Below, one piece after another: positions 19,050 through 26,924 of a stretch of DNA of 52,188 bases; within the stretch, counting starts at the first letter, position 1; every line of letters starts with the position of its first letter. This stretch comes from Saprospiraceae bacterium UBA7687 (lineage in GTDB: Bacteria > Bacteroidota > Bacteroidia > Chitinophagales > Saprospiraceae). The stretch spans positions 1 to 52,188 of the forward strand of contig DLGT01000067.1 of NCBI GenBank assembly GCA_002482845.1, written 5' to 3'. The notes below the pieces were generated by a model that saw only the letters and a list, made by a program, of their open reading frames with translations, made no database searches and was not told where the DNA came from. The position numbers were made by a program, and so were the translations under genes.

Positions 19050-19110
19050 AACCCGTTAAGCTTTGCGTCTACGCGAGGCTTGGGTTAGTAGTGGCGTCAC
19101 CGCCACAGAC
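19050..19110 (+). repeat. Palindromic REP-like repeat, copy A
   Basis: Two hairpins in a row: AACCC gtt AAGCTTTGCGT ct ACGCGAGGCTT GGGTT (wobble pairs allowed), then GTGGCG tcac CGCCAC, ending in CAGAC. Copy B at 19452-19529 shares the pattern GTTA-GCTT-CGTCT-GCGA-GCTT-GGTTAGTA and the ending GCCACAGAC in the same orientation. It lies directly against the end of the broken PIN toxin remnant. Confidence 0.7.
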
Positions 19111-19179
19111 CTGTTATTTTTATATTGAAGGTAATAAATTGTAGCATTGGTAAACCAAATATAGTTTATTCCCACCCAT
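19111..19179 (-). pseudogene. Broken PIN-domain (VapC-like) toxin remnant
   Basis: An ATG at 19179 overlaps the antitoxin stop by 14 bp and reads MGGNKLYLV. A shift of frame at about 19151-19155 then restores TNATIYYLQ, together the classic PIN start (LVDTN-IIYYL) with its first catalytic Asp lost. The coding match stops at about 19111, where repeat copy A begins. The remaining ~110 residues of the toxin are missing. All this is read directly from the sequence; the PIN assignment comes from the family motif and the neighbouring antitoxin. Confidence 0.7.
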
Positions 19180-19372
19180 TCCGTAGTTTTTCTAGTTGAT
19201 CATCAACTTCTTCTAGGTTTTGTTTTTTCATTGCTCCTTTATAGTTAATATTCTTTTTGGTTAAAGGTGTATTTTCCTCTTTTCTCAATCGGATAAGTTG
19301 CAATTGTTCCAAATCTTGTAAGAGTTTCATAGCTTTTTCGTTCATAATATCTATAGTCACTGTCTGTATCAT
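19166..19372 (-). CDS. Antitoxin-like protein, toxin partner decayed
   Basis: A 68-residue protein reading TVTIDIMNEKAMKLLQDLEQ, then LIRLRK and a charged C-terminus ending LRNGWE. Short proteins of this build are common in Bacteroidota in front of PIN-domain toxin genes. The frame is complete, whereas the downstream toxin is a frameshifted stump. No DNA-binding domain can be assigned by eye. It lies between two copies of a REP-like repeat. Confidence 0.65.
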   Translation of the reverse strand: MIQTVTIDIMNEKAMKLLQDLEQLQLIRLRKEENTPLTKKNINYKGAMKKQNLEEVDDQLEKLRNGWE

Positions 19373-19451
19373 ATTTCAATTCTATACCGTAAATAAGATT
19401 AAATTATTAGAGAGATAACCCAAATTTACAAATAAAAGTTCCACTTATTGT

Positions 19452-19529
19452 AACCTACATTCAGTTATGCTTCACGTCTTTGCGATGCTTAGGTTAGTAC
19501 AGCCTTTTCTGCCACAGACATTGCATTTA
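19452..19529 (+). repeat. Palindromic REP-like repeat, copy B
   Basis: Flanked by AACCT and AGGTT, with GTTATGCTTCACGTCTTTGC in the middle and the ending GCCACAGAC. It has the same orientation as copy A but is more diverged, and its internal hairpins are imperfect. It sits between the antitoxin-like gene and the end of dprA. Confidence 0.6.
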
Positions 19530-19538
19530 TAATAAAAC

Positions 19539-20639
19539 TCAAGCCAAAATATACTTTTTCCCAGGTAATGTCTTGATCAATCCTTTAAATTCTAGTCCTA
19601 GCAACAGTGATGATACTTCAGAAGGCGTCATTCCCATTTTGTATGTGAGTGCATCTATGGCCAGTTCTTTATTGTCTCTGATATGTCCCATCATGGTGGT
19701 CTCTACATCATCTAACTCTACGAATAATTGTTTTTGAATGACTTTGCCAGCGTCTATTTCTTCCCATCTCATGATATAAGCGATATCGGCCGCGCTTTCT
19801 ATGAGATGTGCTTTATTCTGTTTGATAAGTTTGTTGCAACCTTCAGAGAGTTCTTCCGTCACAGGACCAGGTACTGCAAATACGTCTTTGTTGTATTCAT
19901 TGGCAAATTCTGCAGTAATGATCGAGCCACCTTTACGTTTAGATTCTATGACTATTACCACATCACTCATAGATGCAATGATTCTATTACGCATAGGAAA
20001 ATTCTCCCTATCTGGATTGGTTCCTGATGGAAACTCTGTCAACACACCACCGTTTTCTATCATTTTACTAGAAAGTTGTTTGTGTTCAGCCGGATAAATA
20101 CGGTCAAGTCCGTGGCCCAAAACACCTATGGTAGGAATATTTATATCTACACACTTTCTGTGTGCAGCTGCATCCACTCCGAAAGCCAATCCACTGACAA
20201 GCAATACATTGTAAGGTAAAAGACCTTCGATCAATCTGTTGCACATAGTACGACCATACTCAGATGGTTGTCGTGTGCCTACTACAGCAACGGTTCGATG
20301 ATGATTGAGATTGGAAGTACCTTTATAATACAGCACGATTGGACTAGAGTCAAAATTTGCTAATCTTTTGGGATATTCATCACTTAGGTAAGACAAGATC
20401 GTAATGTCATTCTTCTGCGTAAATTTCAACTCTTGCTCTGCTTCTTTAATAGCAAAATCTGGTACAAAATTTTCCACCAAGGCTTGCCCTACCCCTGGAA
20501 TTTTAAGCATATTTTTTTTTGTTTCCTTAAAAACAGCTTCAACACTACCACAGTAGCTAATCAAGTTCTTCGCCATAACGGGACCAACCTTTGGCATTTT
20601 AGTCAAAGCTATTAAGTAAATTAGTTCTTGTTCTATCAT
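19539..20639 (-). CDS. dprA: DNA-processing protein DprA
   Basis: Loads RecA onto incoming single-stranded DNA in natural transformation. The 366-residue protein has an N-terminal helix-hairpin-helix part (KIPGVGQALVENF), the Rossmann-like DprA core (VAVVGTRQPSEYG, then LVSGLAFGVDAAAHR, then FPMRNRIIASMSDVVIVIE) and a C-terminal winged-helix domain (DALTYKMGMTPSEVSSLLL). It overlaps the upstream gene by 4 bp, so the two are translated together. This hints at competence in the organism, but no other com gene is in view. Confidence 0.94.
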   Translation of the reverse strand: MIEQELIYLIALTKMPKVGPVMAKNLISYCGSVEAVFKETKKNMLKIPGVGQALVENFVPDFAIKEAEQELKFTQKNDITILSYLSDEYPKRLANFDSSPIVLYYKGTSNLNHHRTVAVVGTRQPSEYGRTMCNRLIEGLLPYNVLLVSGLAFGVDAAAHRKCVDINIPTIGVLGHGLDRIYPAEHKQLSSKMIENGGVLTEFPSGTNPDRENFPMRNRIIASMSDVVIVIESKRKGGSIITAEFANEYNKDVFAVPGPVTEELSEGCNKLIKQNKAHLIESAADIAYIMRWEEIDAGKVIQKQLFVELDDVETTMMGHIRDNKELAIDALTYKMGMTPSEVSSLLLGLEFKGLIKTLPGKKYILA

Positions 20640-22546
20640 TGTAAATTTTGTGCAGCCATTCTAAATCTATTTGCTTCATTCGGATTTCCACTCAACTCAT
20701 AAGAAAGTGCTAAAGCTTCATTAACACTTTTGCTATTAGGATTGATGTCATAGGCGTATTGCAAATATTGATATGCCCAATTTCTTCTACCATCTTTATA
20801 TTTCAGTAACTCTGTCCCTATCGACAAATAAAAAGGAAATAATTCATTGCTATGGCTACCTTTGAGATAATCACTAAATTCTTTGATAAATGGTATATCA
20901 GGTCTTCGTAAGATTATGGGCTTCATGCCTTTGATATAGTCATTAATATTTCTATCCATCTTGAATCGTTCGGTAACTACTCCTATCAACATCAAATTGG
21001 CATTGCCATAGTCAGGCAAAATTTCTACCGCTTTCAATCCATAAAATTCAGCTTGATCTATCAGTTCTCTTTTTTTGCCTTTATCTTCAGTCACTTTAAA
21101 TTCTTCAAATAATGCAGTCGACATAAATGAATTTGCCCTTGCACTATTAGACGAAACGGCCACTGCTGCTTGATTGAGAGATAAAGCATCTTTCCATACA
21201 GGCACACGCACGTAAGTTTTAATACTATATCCTAAGACAAAAATTATGGCTATGGCAGTTGATATTAATGCTCCATTCTTTCTAATAATATTTGGTAAAT
21301 GCTCAGACAAAAAGTAAGCCAAAGCAATACAATAACCCGCTGATGCCATAAATATAAATCTTTCATTCATGAATGTACCAAGATTGATTACAATATTCGA
21401 TACAATGGTTAGAGTGGCCAAATAAAACAAAATACTAAATGAATAAATATTTTTCTTCCATAATCCTTTAAATCCCAAATATGTCAAAGCTATGTAAGCA
21501 ATCAAGGATAAAAACGAAAATAGATTGATAATGGATACCTTAGGAATAGCGTAAGGATAATAATCATGCGAAAGCGGATGTGGAAATATCATCAACATAA
21601 TATACTTACCAAGTGTATACATGATGCTTCCGAATTTTTCTCCACCGGTCATACCTAGGAAAGGATTGTTCATAACATCTTTGGATTCTACCCCAAATTT
21701 TGGAACTCCCGCGGTATTAAATCTCAGCATTAGATATAGAAAAGTGGTAATCAGTAATCCTAAAATGATCTTTTTTAGTAATTTACTATTGGTTTCGCTA
21801 AAAAAATAAATTGTCAATGGTATGACTGCTACAAAAGTTATGGCATTTTCTTTGGACAACAGACCAAGAAAATAACTCATCAAAGCTGTTAGCAACCAAG
21901 CCCAACTATTACGATCCATATAGCGCAAACTAGCATATAAAGCGCCCATAGAAAACAACATTGACATTATTTCGTCTCTTCCCTTAATATTTGCTACTGC
22001 CTCGGAATGTATAGGGTGTACTAAAAATATTAAGGTTGCTAGAAATGGAATCGACATAAACCAATACTTATGCTTAAAATTCCGAAACAACATCGTTAAG
22101 ACCATCATAATCAAAATACAAGTAAATCCATAAAGGATGATATTGATAATATGGCTTACTTTTGGATTTAATTCTCCTAAGATTCCGTGTTCTATGGCAA
22201 ATGTTATAATCGATAATGGTCGATATCTATTACCTTGTACAAGTTCCTTTTTTTCACCAAAATATCCTTCAAAGCTCTCAGTTGTCAATATATCCCAAAT
22301 ACCATCAAAACCTTTTTTAGTGTATTCATTGCCTGAGACAACCATTAAATCGTCCAAGACATAACCAAAAGGTATACAAACATGGTAAAGCGCAAAACTC
22401 AGCATCATAATAATGAGACTTTCTTTCCAATATTTGGTAAAAAAAGGTGTCTGATAAAAATTACCAACAGTTTGTAAAAGTGGTTCCTGAATGGTGACAG
22501 ATTTTGCGGTGGCAGAAGTTGCTATAGAAGGTTTTCTTTTTGACAT
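20636..22546 (-). CDS. TMTC-like membrane glycosyltransferase with C-terminal repeats
   Basis: About 636 residues with some ten membrane segments in the first 420 and a helical soluble tail that looks like TPR repeats (AYQYLQYAYDINPNSKSVNEA). The first loop has the acidic pair VLDDLM (Asp 65-66), typical of GT-C enzymes. The segments NPKVSHIINIILY, HPIHSEAVANIKGRDEI and SYFLGLLSKENAITF closely recall TMTC-type O-mannosyltransferases. The donor is presumably a lipid-linked sugar; the target is unknown. The start MSKRKPSIA at 22546 is preferred to the in-frame ATG at 22573. Coupled to dprA by a 4-bp overlap. Confidence 0.8.
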   Translation of the reverse strand: MSKRKPSIATSATAKSVTIQEPLLQTVGNFYQTPFFTKYWKESLIIMMLSFALYHVCIPFGYVLDDLMVVSGNEYTKKGFDGIWDILTTESFEGYFGEKKELVQGNRYRPLSIITFAIEHGILGELNPKVSHIINIILYGFTCILIMMVLTMLFRNFKHKYWFMSIPFLATLIFLVHPIHSEAVANIKGRDEIMSMLFSMGALYASLRYMDRNSWAWLLTALMSYFLGLLSKENAITFVAVIPLTIYFFSETNSKLLKKIILGLLITTFLYLMLRFNTAGVPKFGVESKDVMNNPFLGMTGGEKFGSIMYTLGKYIMLMIFPHPLSHDYYPYAIPKVSIINLFSFLSLIAYIALTYLGFKGLWKKNIYSFSILFYLATLTIVSNIVINLGTFMNERFIFMASAGYCIALAYFLSEHLPNIIRKNGALISTAIAIIFVLGYSIKTYVRVPVWKDALSLNQAAVAVSSNSARANSFMSTALFEEFKVTEDKGKKRELIDQAEFYGLKAVEILPDYGNANLMLIGVVTERFKMDRNINDYIKGMKPIILRRPDIPFIKEFSDYLKGSHSNELFPFYLSIGTELLKYKDGRRNWAYQYLQYAYDINPNSKSVNEALALSYELSGNPNEANRFRMAAQNLQ

Positions 22547-22591
22547 ATGATTATATAAACTATTAGAATGCAAAGATTCAGAATTTTGCGT

Positions 22592-22599
22592 TATTTTTG
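22592..22599 (+). promoter_or_regulatory. Promoter -7 element for the barrel protein gene
   Basis: TATTTTTG, 30 bp before the start at 22629. Confidence 0.4.
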
Positions 22600-22628
22600 T
22601 ACTTCTTTTTGTTTTTTATTAAAATAGG

Positions 22629-23327
22629 ATGAATAAAAATAAAATATATAGTGTATTGGTAATGTTAACATTGGCATATTCAGCTAGTCTGTCTGCTCAG
22701 TGGAATATCAAAGTAGGCTATGCTGGTGGCTTTATGAAAGCGCCTGTGCTTAACAATGTCATTGATAATTTCAATAATAAATACAATACATTTGAAGATA
22801 AATTGGATCCATTCAGATCTATACATGGTCTAGAGATAGGTCTGAGATATAGACTTAATAGTGTAGGTTTTGAAGCATCTTGGAATAGTATGAGTTCAAA
22901 AAGTGATTTCATTGGCAAACTTCCTGGTAGTAATGTCAATTTTCAAGATAGATGGTTCATGTCGATGACCGAATATTCCTTTGGATTAGAAAACTACATT
23001 GGTGATTTTGGATATGGTGCTTCATTAGGTTATAGGACATTCAGAATGAAAACAGATATCACTGGTTCAACTCGCAAAAAAAGATTGGTGGCTGATGAGC
23101 CAGGATTTTCTAGTAAATTTTATCTTTTGTATCAAGTTCCAGGTAATAAAGTGGGCATTGCATTTAAACCATATGTACAGTTTCCTCTGCAAGAAATCGA
23201 TATCAGTGGTTTTGATCAAGACCTTAATGTTCAGTTTGACGATGGGTATAATGCAGCGAAGCCACAGTTAGAAAAATTCTTTATGTATGGTATATCTATC
23301 GTTCTCTATAATGGAAAACAATATTAG
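22629..23327 (+). CDS. Outer-membrane beta-barrel-like hypothetical protein
   Basis: 232 residues with a signal peptide (about 1-24, ending LSAQ) and alternating hydrophobic/polar strands rich in G, Y and F (EIGLRYRLNSVGFEASWNS, GYGASLGYRTFRMKTD). No residue motif identifies a family. The look is that of a small outer-membrane barrel. The next gene starts 23 bp later and may be cotranscribed. Confidence 0.65.
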   Translation: MNKNKIYSVLVMLTLAYSASLSAQWNIKVGYAGGFMKAPVLNNVIDNFNNKYNTFEDKLDPFRSIHGLEIGLRYRLNSVGFEASWNSMSSKSDFIGKLPGSNVNFQDRWFMSMTEYSFGLENYIGDFGYGASLGYRTFRMKTDITGSTRKKRLVADEPGFSSKFYLLYQVPGNKVGIAFKPYVQFPLQEIDISGFDQDLNVQFDDGYNAAKPQLEKFFMYGISIVLYNGKQY

Positions 23328-23350
23328 AAAATAATTAATAAAAAGAGAAC

Positions 23351-24748
23351 ATGTCTAAGTTTAAAATTATTACAATACTATTAATACTATTGTTGAATGT
23401 ATATATTTCTTTTTCTCAAGAAAATGGAGAATCACTTGGCGGGGAATATATTCATCAACATACAGAAAATTGTGTTTCTACACAGGATTACAATAGAATT
23501 TCTAAAATGCTATCTGATAATATTAGCTCTCTTCAAAATCAAGGCGTAATTAAAACTGCAAACAAGAATCAAGTTATAAAATTTGGTTTTCCTCTTAAAA
23601 AAGTAGATAATTTACAATGGAATAACTTCTACGGTATAAGTGGTTTTGTAGATCAACTTGATGGAAGTGGTGTAAGAGACTACAACTGCGGGATTAGAAC
23701 ATATGATGAACATTATGGAGTAGATTATTTTACTTGGCCTTTTCAGTGGTACCTAGTTGAAAACGAATTAGTTCACATTGTTGCAGCAGCAGATGGTATT
23801 ATTATTGGAAAAGATGATGGTAATAGTAGTTATAACTGTGATTGGGATAGTGGCCAAGACTGGAATGCTGTCTATCTCTTTCATGACAATGGGTCTATAA
23901 GTTGGTATGGACATATGAAAGAAAATTCGCTGACCGAAAAGCAGGTTGGTAGTTCAGTACTTCAAGGTGAGTATCTAGGAGTGGTAGGAAGTTCAGGTAG
24001 GTCTACAGGTCCACATTTACATTTCGAAGTATACAAAGACCAACCTTTTACGAGAGCAAATCTTATAGAACCACACTCGGGTATATGCAACGACCTGAGT
24101 AGTGAAAGTTGGTGGGAATCACAAGAATCATATAAAAAGGCGACGATTAATACAATACTTACTCATGATGATGTCATAGAATTGGGCTGTCCTACCATAA
24201 ATGAAAAAACCAACTTTCAGAATGATTTCAAACCGGGAGACAGAGTATATTTCAGTAGATTTTATAAAGATCAAAAACAAGGTACGATATCTTTTCAAAG
24301 GGTTTATAAACCCAACAATACATTATGGAACCAATGGCAGCAAAATTTTAATGAAAATTATGATGCATCTTGGTGGTATAATTTTTATACACTTCCGTCA
24401 AATGCAGAGTCAGGCGAGTGGACATATGAAGCTGTATATGAAGGCACCACTTTAAGACATACTTTTAATGTCACATCGCCTAGTAATGTAGATGATAATA
24501 ACCCAGAAGAAAAAATTGAAATATCTCCAAATCCAGCAAGTGATGTATTTAAAGTATCATTCTCCAAATTAATTTATAGTGATATGATTGACATGGAGAT
24601 TAAATCTTTAACAGGTAATATAATTACAAAAATAGCTGATATTCAAGAAAATCAGGAAATTCAGGTAGATTATCTCCCAAAAGGAATGTATTTGGTTCAA
24701 TTCAGATTTAATGACAATTTATACACAAAAAAACTCACCATTCAATGA
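23351..24748 (+). CDS. M23 family metallopeptidase with T9SS sorting domain
   Basis: Secreted LytM-type zinc endopeptidase, probably acting on peptidoglycan cross-links or other peptides outside the cell. Signal peptide about 1-22. The zinc site is visible as HYGVD (His121, Asp125), YGHM (His188) and HLHFE (His222, His224), so it should be active. After residue 290 comes a beta-rich domain (GDRVYFSRFYKD), and from about 382 a type A sorting domain (IEISPNPASDVFKV, ending KKLTIQ). An insertion between the first motif and the rest of the LytM core is longer than in classical members. Confidence 0.88.
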   Translation: MSKFKIITILLILLLNVYISFSQENGESLGGEYIHQHTENCVSTQDYNRISKMLSDNISSLQNQGVIKTANKNQVIKFGFPLKKVDNLQWNNFYGISGFVDQLDGSGVRDYNCGIRTYDEHYGVDYFTWPFQWYLVENELVHIVAAADGIIIGKDDGNSSYNCDWDSGQDWNAVYLFHDNGSISWYGHMKENSLTEKQVGSSVLQGEYLGVVGSSGRSTGPHLHFEVYKDQPFTRANLIEPHSGICNDLSSESWWESQESYKKATINTILTHDDVIELGCPTINEKTNFQNDFKPGDRVYFSRFYKDQKQGTISFQRVYKPNNTLWNQWQQNFNENYDASWWYNFYTLPSNAESGEWTYEAVYEGTTLRHTFNVTSPSNVDDNNPEEKIEISPNPASDVFKVSFSKLIYSDMIDMEIKSLTGNIITKIADIQENQEIQVDYLPKGMYLVQFRFNDNLYTKKLTIQ

Positions 24749-24879
24749 GTGAAACATTTGATGAAAATTTAAATGCGCCGCTTATGTATGAAACAAATAA
24801 AAGGTTAAAAATTCTCAAACTAAGACATTTCTAATATTCTCTATTAATGGTACAATTTATTAAATTCAACATACCACAC

Positions 24880-25708
24880 ATGCTTAGATATATCATATTT
24901 TCAATTATTACATTGACTTTGATCAATTGTAAAAACCAAACAACACAAGTTACTAATGACAATGTAACACTGCAGTTTTCGCAAGATAGTCTATTAAGAT
25001 CATATGGTGAAGGATGTAAATTACAAGATAGTCTAGCAAATAATTGCTTGACTATCAATAACTATTTCCTGACCATCCATGGAAATAATGAAATCTTGAT
25101 CAAATCAGTAAATGATACCTTAGAGTCTTATATCAAAAATTCAATGATAAATATTGTGGATATGGAGGGAGATCAAACAAGCCGATATAAATCACTGTCC
25201 ATAGATAGTCTTTGTGGACTTATAGCAGATATACACAAATCTCAAGTAGCCGATTATCCTGATGCAGCTTCCAATAAATGGTTTATAGAAACCTATTCTG
25301 ACAACCACATTTCATAATCAAAATATACTTTCAGTCCAATTTACAGAAGCAACCTATCTAGGCGGTGCGCATCCAAATACTTTTACCAATTTCTTAAATT
25401 TTGAAAAAAGTACTGGCAAAACGTTGGGATTTGATGATATTATAAAAGATAAAACTGGGTTTCTAAAAATAGCGGAAGCAGCTTTCAGAAAAAACCAGGA
25501 ACTCGGAATAGAAGACGACCTAGAAGAAGCAGGCTATTTCTTTGAAAAAGGGATTTTTGCACTTCCTTATAATTTTACTTTCAACCAAGAGGGAATATAT
25601 CTATTCTTCAATCCCTATGAAGCGGGCGCTTATGCATTGGGGCCGATTGCATTTACGATACCTTATGAAGAAGTGAAGGATGTTTTAGATCTTAGTAGGG
25701 TAAGGTAG
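24880..25708 (+). pseudogene. Frameshifted DUF3298 (RsiV-like) lipoprotein
   Basis: Two frames make one protein. The first (from ATG 24880; an upstream in-frame ATG is at 24847) starts with a lipoprotein signal, lipobox LINC, and runs to a TAA at 25315-25317. From there the next frame continues the family sequence without a gap: HNQNILSVQFTEATYLGGAHPN, broken up by eye at the motif YLGGAHPN, then GKTLGFDDIIKD and FYF-like IYLFFNPYEAGAYALGP. This is the DUF3298 fold, with a DUF4163-like part before it. One extra base near 25310-25318 explains the break. Either a recent mutation or a sequencing error. Confidence 0.75.
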
Positions 25709-25739
25709 AGATAATATTTATTGGCAGTTGAGTCTAATC

Positions 25740-26477
25740 TCAATATAACTTCGAACTACCCAAGCCTAGCTTGCATCTCAAATGATTGACTGATACCAAC
25801 AAAACGCCAAGTCCATACTTACTACTACGTGTAAAGTTTATAGAAGACGCTTCATCAAAATACTTGGTTGGACAAGTGACTTCTGCTATATCGAAGCCTT
25901 TGTAAATGATCTGTGATAACATTTCATTATCGAAGATAAAGTCGTCTGAATTATTATTGTATTTTATAGATTGCAAAACAGTCTTGCTAAATGCACGATA
26001 CCCTGTGTGATATTCAGAAAGTTTGTACCCTACTAGTAGATTTTGTGTCAATGTCAGAAAACGATTTGCGATATATTTGTACAAAGGCATACCACCTTTG
26101 AGCGCTCCTTTGCCTAAGATTCTCGAACCTAATACGACAGGATACAAGTCTTCACCAATGATATTAACCATAGATGGAATGAGTAATGGCGTATATTGGT
26201 AATCAGGATGCAACATGATGACGATATCACCGCCGAGTTCTAGTGCTTTGTTGTAAAGAGACTTTTGATTACCACCGTAACCTTTGTTTTTTTCATGAGA
26301 AATGACATGTTGGATCCCTAGTGATTTGGCTATTGCCACCGTATCATCCTTGGAAGCATCGTCACAGAGAATTACTTCATCTACCAAGTCAAATGGTATT
26401 TCGTTATACGTTTTTTGCAATGTTTTACCCGCGTTGTAGGCTGGCAAAACAACTATGACTTTTTTATTTTTGTACAT
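25740..26477 (-). CDS. Family 2 glycosyltransferase (DPM1-like)
   Basis: Cytoplasmic GT-A enzyme of 245 residues that moves a sugar from a nucleotide donor, probably onto a lipid carrier. It shows VVLPAYNAGKTL at the N-terminus, the VILCDDASKDDT donor site and HPDYQYTPLLIP in place of the DxD region. There are no membrane segments, as in short dolichyl-phosphate-mannose-synthase-like proteins. A lipid-linked product would fit the need of the TMTC-like enzyme 3 kb away; that link is inference. Confidence 0.85.
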   Translation of the reverse strand: MYKNKKVIVVLPAYNAGKTLQKTYNEIPFDLVDEVILCDDASKDDTVAIAKSLGIQHVISHEKNKGYGGNQKSLYNKALELGGDIVIMLHPDYQYTPLLIPSMVNIIGEDLYPVVLGSRILGKGALKGGMPLYKYIANRFLTLTQNLLVGYKLSEYHTGYRAFSKTVLQSIKYNNNSDDFIFDNEMLSQIIYKGFDIAEVTCPTKYFDEASSINFTRSSKYGLGVLLVSVNHLRCKLGLGSSKLY

Positions 26478-26628
26478 GTCATGTATTATAGTTACAAGAA
26501 ATTAGGTCAGTTTAAATGTTGTAATCATACCACTGCGTGTTGATTCACATTATTCCTATGCTATCTAATTCCAAAAAAAGAACGAATGTCTTTTCAAGTT
26601 ATTCTACAAAAAAGCTTATTGATCTTAA

Positions 26629-26751
26629 TTAATTAAGGAAAGTACCATTTTTTTGATATATCCAAATAAGCATGATGATGAATAAAATAATAGTCAAAAC
26701 TACTTTACCGAATATTGCTCCTTTTCTACCGAAATCGTTATTGGCTGACAT
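26629..26751 (-). CDS. 40-residue single-pass membrane peptide
   Basis: Small frame starting MSANNDFGRKGAIFGK, followed by one long hydrophobic helix (VVLTIILFIIMLIWIY) and a short tail QKNGTFLN. It has a well-placed TATTTTTG element 43 bp upstream and a plausible soluble-helix-tail layout with a positively charged N-terminus. No family is recognised. Possibly a small regulator or subunit of a membrane complex; the next gene downstream is the GT2. Confidence 0.6.
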   Translation of the reverse strand: MSANNDFGRKGAIFGKVVLTIILFIIMLIWIYQKNGTFLN

Positions 26752-26924
26752 ATTGTTATTTGTTTATGAGTTAATGCTTCTGCGCACGAGTTGCAAAAAT
26801 ACATATATTTGCCAAAACTATTAAATGGTAGCTACTATTTTTAAGATTTAAACGCAAATTATTGGTTTTATGGTACAAAAGAAATTCAATATCACAAGGA
26901 TTAATGATGCCTAAAATTATTTTA
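26752..26924. other. Intergenic with promoter of the small membrane peptide
   Basis: The minus-strand element TATTTTTG is at 26794-26801. Otherwise nothing recognised between dnaE and the 40-residue frame. Confidence 0.5.
26794..26801 (-). promoter_or_regulatory. Promoter -7 element for the small membrane peptide
   Basis: TATTTTTG read on the minus strand, 42 bp before the ATG at 26751. Confidence 0.45.

Noticed and set aside
19050..19529. Insertion sequence around the antitoxin-like gene
   Set aside because: The flanking repeats are direct and diverged, and no transposase frame lies between them.
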